Shown one piece after another: positions 27,179 to 34,526 of a stretch of 64,000 nt of DNA. The notes below the pieces were generated by a model, which did no database searches, was not told the DNA's origin, and saw nothing but the letters and a program-made list of their open reading frames with translations. Origin of the DNA: an uncultured Bacteroidota bacterium (GTDB taxonomy: Bacteria; Bacteroidota; Bacteroidia; Flavobacteriales; Flavobacteriaceae); NCBI GenBank assembly GCA_902604715.1, contig CACLAD010000003.1:29837-93836 (forward strand). The letters are read 5' to 3'. The translations under genes were made by a program, and so were the position numbers. Position 1 is the first letter of the stretch, and the number at the start of each line of letters is the position of its first letter.

Positions 27179-29365
27179 ATGATACCTAAAACGTATAAAG
27201 AAGTAATTGATTTAGGAGATGGAAGATCCATTTCAATCGAAACAGGAAAATTAGCGAAACAAGCACACGGATCAGTGGTGGTTCAGATGGGAAAATGTAT
27301 GCTTTTGTGTACAGTTGTTTCAAATTATAAAAGCGCAAATGTTGATTTTTTACCTCTGACCGTTGATTACAGAGAAAAATTTGCAGCAGCAGGAAAGTAT
27401 CCAGGTGGATTCTTCAAAAGAGAGGCAAGACCTAGTAGTGATGAAATTTTAACAATGAGACTTGTCGATAGAGTATTAAGACCTCTTTTCCCGAAGGATT
27501 ACCACAATGAAACTCAGGTAATGATCCAATTAATGTCACATGACGAGGAGGTTATGCCAGACGCATTAGCAGGTTTAGCCGCTTCTGCTGCTATTCAATT
27601 AAGTGATTTTCCTTTTGAATGTGCAATATCTGAGGCCAGAGCTGCAAGAATAAATGGTGAATTCGTCATCAATCCAAGTAGAGTTCAGTTAGAAGAAGCT
27701 GATATCGACATCATGGTTGGTGCTTCTAAAGATTCTGTAATGATGGTTGAAGGTGAAATGGAGGAATGTTCCGAAGAAGAAATGGTTGAAGCTATTAAGT
27801 TTGCTCATGAGTTTATCAAAAAACAATGTGAGGCTCAAGAAAAATTAGCAAAAGCATTTGGAAAAAAAGAAATACGTGAATATGATTTAGCTGATGAAGA
27901 TGAAGAGCTTATGAAAAAAGTAAATGATTTTACTTATAAAAAATGTTATGATGTTGCTAAAAAAGGTCTTTCAAAAGTTGAAAGAGGTGAAGCTTTTGGA
28001 GCAATAAAGGACGAATTGATGGAATCTTTCACAGAAGAAGAATTAGAAGAACAAGAAGATTTAATAAATAAGTATTTCTATAAATCTGAAAAAGAAGCTA
28101 TCAGAGATTTAACTTTGGAAAAGGGAATAAGATTAGATGGAAGAAAAACAACGGATATCAGACCTATTTGGTGTGAGGTTGATTACTTACCATCCACCCA
28201 CGGTTCTTCTTTATTTACAAGAGGTGAAACCCAGGCTCTTGCAACAGTTACTTTAGGTACCTCAAGAGAAGCAAATCAGATAGACTCACCTACTTTTGAA
28301 GGTGAAGAAAGATTCTATTTACATTACAACTTCCCTCCTTTCTCAACAGGTGAGGCAAGACCACTAAGGGGTACCTCAAGAAGAGAGATAGGACATGGTA
28401 ATTTGGCTCAAAGAGCACTAAAAAGAATGGTGCCTGCTGATTGTCCATACACAGTAAGAGTTGTCAGTGAAGTGTTAGAAAGTAATGGTTCATCTTCAAT
28501 GGCAACGGTTTGCTCTGGTACAATGGCTCTGATGGATGCGGGTGTACAACTTAAAAAGCCTGTTTCTGGAATTGCGATGGGATTAATTTCTGACGGAAAA
28601 AAACATGCAGTATTAAGTGATATTTTAGGTGACGAAGACCATTTAGGTGATATGGATTTTAAGGTTACGGGGACAGCTGATGGAATTACCGCTTGTCAGA
28701 TGGATATAAAAATCAAAGGTCTATCCTATGACATACTAATTGAAGCTTTAAATCAGGCAAAAGATGGACGACTACACATCTTGTCAAAATTAACAGATAC
28801 AATTAGTACACCGAACGCAGATGTTAAAGCACATGCTCCAAAAATGATTACAAGAACAATTCCTGGTGATTACATTGGCACATTAATAGGCCCTGGTGGT
28901 AAAAATATTCAAGAATTACAAAAAACAAGTGGTTGTAGTTTAGTGATTAATGAAGATCCTGATACAGAGGAAGGAATTGTTGAAATTCTAGGTACTGATC
29001 AAGAAGGAATCGACATGGTATTATCACATATTGAGTCTATGCTATTCAAACCAGAGGTTGGAAGTGTTTACGAGGTTAAGGTTATTAAACTTCTTGATTT
29101 TGGAGCTGTAGTTGAATATTGTGAAGCACCTGGAAATGAGGTTTTACTACACATTAGTGAACTTGCTTGGGAAAAGACAGAAAATGTAACAGATGTTGTT
29201 AATCTAGGCGATACACTAGATGTAAAATATTTTGGAGTTGATCCTAGAACAAGAAAAGATAAAGTTTCAAGAAAAGCATTATTACCCAAGCCTGAGGGTT
29301 ATGTTGATAAACCAAGGAAAACTTTTAACAGAAACAATAACAGAAAAGGATTTAATAAAAAATAA
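27179..29365 (+). CDS. pnp: Polyribonucleotide nucleotidyltransferase (PNPase)
   Basis: Phosphorolytic 3'-5' exoribonuclease acting in mRNA decay (728 aa). Domain order: first RNase PH-like domain (about 10-230, with [13 protein letters not shown]), the helical linker, second RNase PH-like domain (about 310-545, with [18 protein letters not shown], the phosphate-site [13 protein letters not shown] and the metal-binding [18 protein letters not shown]), KH domain (about 560-625, GPGGKNIQ) and S1 domain (about 628-697). A short basic, Asn-rich tail ([12 protein letters not shown]) ends the protein. It is coupled in context to rpsO. Confidence 0.97.
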   Translation: MIPKTYKEVIDLGDGRSISIETGKLAKQAHGSVVVQMGKCMLLCTVVSNYKSANVDFLPLTVDYREKFAAAGKYPGGFFKREARPSSDEILTMRLVDRVLRPLFPKDYHNETQVMIQLMSHDEEVMPDALAGLAASAAIQLSDFPFECAISEARAARINGEFVINPSRVQLEEADIDIMVGASKDSVMMVEGEMEECSEEEMVEAIKFAHEFIKKQCEAQEKLAKAFGKKEIREYDLADEDEELMKKVNDFTYKKCYDVAKKGLSKVERGEAFGAIKDELMESFTEEELEEQEDLINKYFYKSEKEAIRDLTLEKGIRLDGRKTTDIRPIWCEVDYLPSTHGSSLFTRGETQALATVTLGTSREANQIDSPTFEGEERFYLHYNFPPFSTGEARPLRGTSRREIGHGNLAQRALKRMVPADCPYTVRVVSEVLESNGSSSMATVCSGTMALMDAGVQLKKPVSGIAMGLISDGKKHAVLSDILGDEDHLGDMDFKVTGTADGITACQMDIKIKGLSYDILIEALNQAKDGRLHILSKLTDTISTPNADVKAHAPKMITRTIPGDYIGTLIGPGGKNIQELQKTSGCSLVINEDPDTEEGIVEILGTDQEGIDMVLSHIESMLFKPEVGSVYEVKVIKLLDFGAVVEYCEAPGNEVLLHISELAWEKTENVTDVVNLGDTLDVKYFGVDPRTRKDKVSRKALLPKPEGYVDKPRKTFNRNNNRKGFNKK

Positions 29366-29369
29366 ATAA

Positions 29370-29377
29370 TATTTTTG
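29370..29377 (+). promoter_or_regulatory. Candidate -7 box of rpoD
   Basis: TATTTTTG lies 57 bases upstream of the sigma-factor start, in the 68-base gap after pnp. The consensus match is exact but there is no convincing -33 element. The transcript leader would include the tandem 16-bp duplication at 29403-29434. Confidence 0.4.
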
Positions 29378-29402
29378 TAAAGTTTTATTTACTAAAATAT
29401 CT

Positions 29403-29434
29403 TCTATATAATTCATAATCTATATAATTCATAA
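29403..29434 (+). repeat. Perfect tandem 16-bp duplication abutting the rpoD start codon
   Basis: TCTATATAATTCATAA occurs twice back to back (29403-29418 and 29419-29434). The last A of the second copy is the A of the rpoD ATG. The copies diverge only at the next base but one, ATC after copy 1 and ATG after copy 2. The duplication therefore doubles the region that would normally hold the ribosome-binding site of rpoD. Confidence 0.9.
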
Positions 29435-30297
29435 TGAGACAGTTAAAGATTACAAAGCAGGTAACGAACAGAGAAACGGCATCACTTGATAAGTATTTAC
29501 AAGAAATTGGTAAAGTTGATCTGATCACTGCCGAAGAGGAAGTTGAATTAGCTCAAAGAGTAAAACAAGGTGATCAATTAGCCTTAGAAAAGCTTACAAA
29601 AGCAAATTTACGTTTCGTTGTATCTGTAGCAAAGCAATATCAAAACCAAGGACTAACACTTCCTGATTTAATCAATGAAGGTAATCTTGGTCTGATTAAA
29701 GCTGCACAAAGATTTGATGAAACCAGAGGATTTAAGTTTATTTCATACGCCGTTTGGTGGATTAGACAGTCTATTTTACAGGCTTTAGCAGAACAATCTA
29801 GAATTGTAAGACTTCCTCTAAATAAGATTGGCTCAATTAATAAAATAAATAAAACCTATGCTTTCTTAGAGCAGTCTCACGAGAGACCCCCAAGTGCTGA
29901 GGAAATTGCAAATGAACTAGATATGACCATCAACGATGTCAAAGAATCTATGAAAAACTCAGGCCGTCATGTTTCTATGGACGCTCCACTTGTTGAAGGG
30001 GAAGATTCAAATTTATATGATGTATTAAGAAGTGGGGAATCACCAAATCCTGACAAAGAACTAATACATGAATCACTCAGAACTGAGATTGAAAGAGCTC
30101 TTGAGACACTGACTCCAAGGGAAGCAGATGTTATCAAACTTTATTTTGGTCTAGGTAATCATCATCCAATGACTTTAGAGGAAATTGGTGAAACTTTTGA
30201 TCTTACAAGAGAAAGGGTCAGACAAATAAAAGAAAAGGCCATAAGAAGGCTAAAACACACATCAAGAAGTAAGATTTTAAAAACTTATTTAGGTTAA
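29434..30297 (+). CDS. rpoD: RNA polymerase primary sigma factor RpoD (short Bacteroidota type)
   Basis: Primary sigma factor of 287 aa, the short form usual in Bacteroidota, without the long region 1.1 and non-conserved insert of E. coli sigma-70. It has region 1.2 ([20 protein letters not shown]), region 2 ([49 protein letters not shown]), region 3 ([14 protein letters not shown]) and region 4 with [23 protein letters not shown]. It would read the TAnnTTTG/TTG promoters predicted elsewhere in this window. Its leader carries a tandem 16-bp repeat that ends at the start codon. Confidence 0.96.
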   Translation: MRQLKITKQVTNRETASLDKYLQEIGKVDLITAEEEVELAQRVKQGDQLALEKLTKANLRFVVSVAKQYQNQGLTLPDLINEGNLGLIKAAQRFDETRGFKFISYAVWWIRQSILQALAEQSRIVRLPLNKIGSINKINKTYAFLEQSHERPPSAEEIANELDMTINDVKESMKNSGRHVSMDAPLVEGEDSNLYDVLRSGESPNPDKELIHESLRTEIERALETLTPREADVIKLYFGLGNHHPMTLEEIGETFDLTRERVRQIKEKAIRRLKHTSRSKILKTYLG

Positions 30298-30340
30298 AAA
30301 ATGACTTCATTATTGATTACCTTTAATATAAATTCTTTAA

Positions 30341-30997
30341 ATGGGTAATCAATTAATCGCTCCATCAATACTTTCAGCAGATTTTTCAAATCTTAAGTCA
30401 GATATTCATATGGTTAACGAAAGTGAAGCTGATTGGTTTCATATTGACATTATGGATGGAGTATTTGTACCAAATATATCTTTTGGGATGCCTGTGTTAA
30501 AGTCAATTAACGAATATGCTACTAAAACACTAGATGTTCATTTAATGATAGTAAACCCAGAAAAATATATTAAAAAATTTGCAGAGCTTGGAAGTAATAT
30601 CTTAACAATTCATTACGAAGTTTCAAAAGATACCCTTCAAGACTCTATTAAGGAAATTAAAAAAAATGGAATGAAGGCTGGTGTAGCAATAAATCCAGAT
30701 ACAGATACAAATGTATTGGAAAATCACATCAATAATATTGATTTGGTATGCGTAATGGGTGTTTTTCCAGGCTTTAGTGGGCAAAAGTTTATTGAGGCAA
30801 CCTATGATAGATGTAAGCAGGTAAAAGAAATTATTACAAAACGAAATGCGAAAACACTAATTGAAATAGATGGTGGTGTAACTATTCATAATGCAAAAAA
30901 ACTACTAGATAATGGAGCTGATGTATTAGTTTCTGGAAGTCATGTATTTAAGGCTGAAAATCCAAAAAAAATTATTTCAAAATTAAAGCATATCTAA
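30341..30997 (+). CDS. rpe: Ribulose-phosphate 3-epimerase
   Basis: TIM-barrel enzyme that interconverts D-ribulose 5-phosphate and D-xylulose 5-phosphate in the pentose phosphate pathway (218 aa, normal length). Motifs are APSILSADFSNL at the N-terminus, WFHIDIMDGVFVPNISFG with a metal-binding His and Asp, LDVHLMIVNPEKY, VMGVFPGFSGQKF and EIDGGV, the last with the second catalytic Asp, followed by GADVLVSGSHVF. It is 43 bases after rpoD and the last gene of the housekeeping run. Confidence 0.97.
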   Translation: MGNQLIAPSILSADFSNLKSDIHMVNESEADWFHIDIMDGVFVPNISFGMPVLKSINEYATKTLDVHLMIVNPEKYIKKFAELGSNILTIHYEVSKDTLQDSIKEIKKNGMKAGVAINPDTDTNVLENHINNIDLVCVMGVFPGFSGQKFIEATYDRCKQVKEIITKRNAKTLIEIDGGVTIHNAKKLLDNGADVLVSGSHVFKAENPKKIISKLKHI

Positions 30998-31058
30998 CAT
31001 TTATTTAAATAAGATTTAATATAAAAATAATAGACATCTTATTTAGATTACTGATTAA

Positions 31059-31093
31059 AATATCCGACATTTAATCGATAATATCCGACATTT
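31059..31093 (+). repeat. Two 14-bp direct repeats, operator-like, upstream of the propeller/wHTH gene
   Basis: AATATCCGACATTT occurs at 31059-31072 and again at 31080-31093. The repeats are perfect, with a start-to-start spacing of 21 bases (two helical turns, same DNA face). The second copy covers the position of the -33 element of the promoter at 31107-31114. This is the layout of a tandem binding site for a DNA-binding protein that replaces or blocks the -33 contact. Confidence 0.75.
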
Positions 31094-31106
31094 TATTTTT
31101 TTTATA

Positions 31107-31114
31107 TATATTTG
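31107..31114 (+). promoter_or_regulatory. Predicted -7 box of the propeller/wHTH gene
   Basis: TATATTTG matches TAnnTTTG, 22 bases before the ATG at 31137. No TTG is present about 20 bases upstream; that place is taken by the second 14-bp direct repeat. Together these suggest a factor-dependent promoter. Confidence 0.55.
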
Positions 31115-31136
31115 AAGCCTGTAAAATTACCTAATC

Positions 31137-32606
31137 ATGTTAATCAGGTTAATAATATTATTAATCATTTTTAATTCTAAATTAGTTTTTTCATTAAACA
31201 ATAATGAAATAAACGGAAAATTTATTTATGATGTTGACATCGAAAAAAATGAATTATACGTATTTGATAATGAAATTTCATTAACAACTTATGATTTGAG
31301 TAACGATAGAGTAAAATCTAAGTACAAATTTGATGCATTTGTACCTGATTTTAATAATGCAACCTGGAATGGTTTTTATACAGGTGATTTCTCTTTATCA
31401 AAATCAGTTATGAATGGATTTATGGATAATCTGGTACTCAAGAAATCAGAAAATGAAAAATTCTATATTTTTCATGATGGAGGAGGTCTTGTAATGAGCT
31501 TAAGTAATGGTAGACTCAAAAGATTGGATAACAGTTTTCCATTTATGAACAAGTTTTTGGGAGATTTTATCCTTCATGATAAAAAAGTCTATCACTTTGG
31601 TGGATACGGATTATTTAGGACAAATAATGCCATGCTTAATTTTGATGAAAATAACACCAATCAGTGGGATGAAATTACTTTTCAAAATGAAATTCCTAAT
31701 GAATTATCACTTGGCATCTCATCATTTAATTCTCTTTTGACAAAAGATAACTATTTTATTTTCGGAGGGAACAAATTTAATAATGGAAATAACTACAAAA
31801 ATGAATCAATTTTGAAATTCAATTTTAAAAACTATTATTGGACAAAACTTGGAAATATTAATTTAGATCTTTCTAATGAATCCCTTATTCTTGGAAGCGG
31901 AAATTGGTTTTATGTTTTTGGAAAAGAGTTTTTCCATTTTATTGATATAGAAAAATCTTCAATTTACAAGTATAAATACAAACTAGGGTTTTCGCCAACA
32001 GACTTGAGTTCATTAGAATCATTTATCTCCTACAACAATACATTTGAAAATATCAACACTTTGGACATTTCAGATGTTACACTAAATATTTTCAAAAACC
32101 ATAACTCAAAATCAGAAACAGTAATTTTATCAAAATATAAGCTTGGTAATATAATTGATCTTGATTCCATTTCAGAATTACCTCTTTTGAGATTTGAGCA
32201 ATCAAGGAATCAGTTTTTTATACCAATGCTTATTGTTTTAATTATAATTATTATAAATCTTCTTTATGTTGGACTTAATAAAAAAACAGTATCTGAACCA
32301 AAAAAATTATTCTCCTTTGAAAATAATGAACTATTCTTCATGAGTATAAAAATTAATTTAGATAATAATTCTTTGGAAATTATTAATATGCTGTTTAAAA
32401 ACAATAGTATTACAAGTAATGAAATTGTTGCAAAACTTGTTGAAAATGGACTGTCTTATGACTATGCATCAAAAGTTAAAAATAAAATTATCGAGTCCCT
32501 AAATGAAAAGTTTGAATTTATAACTTCATCATCTGAACCATTTATAAAGATTTCTAAAAGTTCTCAGGACAAAAGGATACAAATCTTAAGCCTAAATAAT
32601 AAATAA
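31137..32606 (+). CDS. Predicted membrane-spanning beta-propeller protein with cytoplasmic winged-helix-like domain
   Basis: Protein of 489 aa that I do not recognise as a named family. It has a signal sequence or anchor (about 1-19) and a large beta-rich region (about 25-350) with kelch-like blades (VYHFGGYG at 151-158, YFIFGGNKFNN from 206, WFYVFGKEF from 257). One strong transmembrane segment follows (about 361-379, FIPMLIVLIIIIINLLYVGL). The C-terminal domain of about 110 residues includes LEIINMLFKNNSITSNEIVAKL and a helix with DYASKVKNKIIESLNEKF, resembling a winged helix. The inferred topology is periplasmic sensor, TM, DNA-binding output. It lies between housekeeping genes and the polysaccharide locus, behind a direct-repeat promoter. 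The regulatory role is inference. Confidence 0.55.
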   Translation: MLIRLIILLIIFNSKLVFSLNNNEINGKFIYDVDIEKNELYVFDNEISLTTYDLSNDRVKSKYKFDAFVPDFNNATWNGFYTGDFSLSKSVMNGFMDNLVLKKSENEKFYIFHDGGGLVMSLSNGRLKRLDNSFPFMNKFLGDFILHDKKVYHFGGYGLFRTNNAMLNFDENNTNQWDEITFQNEIPNELSLGISSFNSLLTKDNYFIFGGNKFNNGNNYKNESILKFNFKNYYWTKLGNINLDLSNESLILGSGNWFYVFGKEFFHFIDIEKSSIYKYKYKLGFSPTDLSSLESFISYNNTFENINTLDISDVTLNIFKNHNSKSETVILSKYKLGNIIDLDSISELPLLRFEQSRNQFFIPMLIVLIIIIINLLYVGLNKKTVSEPKKLFSFENNELFFMSIKINLDNNSLEIINMLFKNNSITSNEIVAKLVENGLSYDYASKVKNKIIESLNEKFEFITSSSEPFIKISKSSQDKRIQILSLNNK

Positions 32607-32609
32607 GTT

Positions 32610-33707
32610 TTATTTTTTCAGGATTTGTATTTTCTTATATTCAAAAAATAAATACCAAAATAAACTGATAACAATATAAATTGTTGTTAGCTCTATAGAA
32701 TTAAAATTTTGTTCGATTAAAAAAATCACAATACAATTAAACCAATTAATTGCAGTTAAAAAAAATGAGGTTCTAAGATGTGACATCCCACTGTCCAGTA
32801 AGATGTGGTGCAGGTGATTTCTATCAGCAGCAAAAGGAGATATTTTTTTTGATATTCTAACTAGCATTACCCTAAGGGTGTCTAAAACAGGAATGGAAAT
32901 CATTGATATTGCAATCACAGGAATATTTTCAAGCTTTATTGAAAATACATCAACTAAGTTTGAAGTTGAGGCACTTGTTATGTAAGTAATTAAATATGTT
33001 GCAAACCAAAAACCAATAAAGAGTGAACCGGCATCACCTACAAATAGTTTTTTACCTTTATGAAAGTTATATCTTATAAACATTGAGCTAGATCCAATTA
33101 TAATAATAGCGACTGAAGTCAAAGTAAAAAATTCGTTTATATGATTAGTAAAAAGCATAGACGAGAAAAAAGAAATTGAAAAAATTGCTAAATAGCCATC
33201 AATTCCATCTGTTAAATTAATAGCATTCATTATCGATAAATAAACAAATGATGTAAAAATAAGGCCAGGAACAAAGCCAATATTATTTAACCCCAAGAAC
33301 CCGTTTAAATTTTGAATTATCGGTAACGTCGAATTTGCATATAATAACATTAAAATCAAAAAAGTAAGTACTATATATTTATTAAAGGCAGAAATTTCAA
33401 TAAAGTCATCAAAAAAACCTAGAATTGAGACTAAAATAGCTGTTGCAACAATTGGACTAAAATTTGAAAATTGAATAAAATCTAAATTATCTAAAATTAA
33501 GGCACTGACCATCATAACGGCAGCATAAACTACTCCACCACCCGTAAATACTGACCCTTTGTGTGCAGCTCTTGAGTTTACAGCCTTTATAAGATTATAA
33601 CTCTTTGCGAACTGAATATATTTTCTAAAAATAAATCTTGACAGAAATACGGTTGCAACAAGTAATCCTAAATAATAAACTAAAAAAAAAGGAAACTCTG
33701 AATTCAT
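32610..33707 (-). CDS. Undecaprenyl-phosphate glycosyl-1-phosphate transferase, MraY/WecA family
   Basis: Polytopic membrane enzyme (365 aa) that would transfer a sugar 1-phosphate (GlcNAc or similar) from a UDP-sugar to undecaprenyl phosphate, starting synthesis of a lipid-linked repeat unit. Family motifs are SRAAHKGSVFTGGGVVY near the N-terminus, LGFFDDFIEIS, NAINLTDGIDGYLA, FVGDAGSLFIGFWFA and the histidine loop RNHLHHILLDSGMSH. The loop and length favour WecA/TagO/WbpL over MraY. It is convergent with the propeller gene (3-base gap) and divergent from the CpsB-like phosphatase, and likely supplies the first step for the polysaccharide locus. Confidence 0.9.
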   Translation of the reverse strand: MNSEFPFFLVYYLGLLVATVFLSRFIFRKYIQFAKSYNLIKAVNSRAAHKGSVFTGGGVVYAAVMMVSALILDNLDFIQFSNFSPIVATAILVSILGFFDDFIEISAFNKYIVLTFLILMLLYANSTLPIIQNLNGFLGLNNIGFVPGLIFTSFVYLSIMNAINLTDGIDGYLAIFSISFFSSMLFTNHINEFFTLTSVAIIIIGSSSMFIRYNFHKGKKLFVGDAGSLFIGFWFATYLITYITSASTSNLVDVFSIKLENIPVIAISMISIPVLDTLRVMLVRISKKISPFAADRNHLHHILLDSGMSHLRTSFFLTAINWFNCIVIFLIEQNFNSIELTTIYIVISLFWYLFFEYKKIQILKK

Positions 33708-33794
33708 AATTCAAATTTAATAATTTAAATAGTGTATATTATAATGTCCTTTAAATTCTTTAATATTTAAGATAATTATATAATAATTTAAAAT

Positions 33795-34526
33795 ATGATT
33801 TTTAATCTGTTTAAATCAAAACCAACTTTAAAAGAGCTCATTCCTGAGGGATTTGTTGATATTCACTCTCATATTCTACCTGGAATTGATGACGGAGCTA
33901 AAAATATTGAGGATTCGATTAAATTAATTATGCAAATGAAGGAGCTAGGATTTGAAAAAATAATTGGAACACCCCACACTTACCAAGGGTTATATAACAA
34001 TTCTTCACAATCTATTAAAAAAGCTTATGTAAATTTAATGGATAATTTAAACAAAGAAATAAACATTGAATATGCGTCTGAATATTTGCTTGATAATAGT
34101 CTGATCAAGCGAGCACAGGATAAAGATATTCTTTGCTTAAAAGACAATTATGTTCTTGTAGAGATGAGCTACTTTTCAGAACCAATTAATTTATATGAAA
34201 TTATTTTTGAATTAAGAGTAAATGGATATATTCCAGTTATTGCGCATCCCGAAAGATACATTTATTTTCACAATGACTTAAAAACTTTTAAAAAGCTTAA
34301 ACGGGCTGGATGCCTTTTACAACTGAACTTATTGTCATGCGTAGGATATTACAATAGTAAAGTAATGGAATTTGTTGATTTATTATTAAAAAATAACCTT
34401 TTTGATTTTGTTGGTAGTGACGTACACAATATAAATCACATAAAGAGATTTGAAAGTAAAATAAAAATAGAACAGACAAAAAAACTAGAAGATTGTATAA
34501 CTAATACAAATAATATCCTTACGTAG
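33795..34526 (+). CDS. CpsB/YwqE-type tyrosine-protein phosphatase (PHP family)
   Basis: Metal-dependent phosphatase of the polymerase-histidinol phosphatase fold (243 aa) that in capsule loci removes phosphate from the C-terminal tyrosines of the bacterial tyrosine kinase. Metal-binding motifs are FVDIHSHILPGIDDGAKN (His-x-His), IIGTPHTY, VLVEMSY, IPVIAHPERY and FVGSDVHNI. It is encoded on the opposite strand to the kinase, and the two coding ends overlap by 8 bases. This places the kinase and its likely phosphatase as convergent neighbours. Confidence 0.9.
   Translation: MIFNLFKSKPTLKELIPEGFVDIHSHILPGIDDGAKNIEDSIKLIMQMKELGFEKIIGTPHTYQGLYNNSSQSIKKAYVNLMDNLNKEINIEYASEYLLDNSLIKRAQDKDILCLKDNYVLVEMSYFSEPINLYEIIFELRVNGYIPVIAHPERYIYFHNDLKTFKKLKRAGCLLQLNLLSCVGYYNSKVMEFVDLLLKNNLFDFVGSDVHNINHIKRFESKIKIEQTKKLEDCITNTNNILT

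Noticed and set aside
31006..31045. Inverted repeat (10-bp arms) after rpe as a terminator
   Set aside because: Arms are AT-only with a 20-base loop and no T-run; a weak stem likely to occur by chance in this composition.
33712..33719. TAAATTTG box just upstream of the WecA-like gene
   Set aside because: It lies only 5 bases from the start codon, which would make the transcript leaderless; a chance match is more likely in this AT-rich gap.
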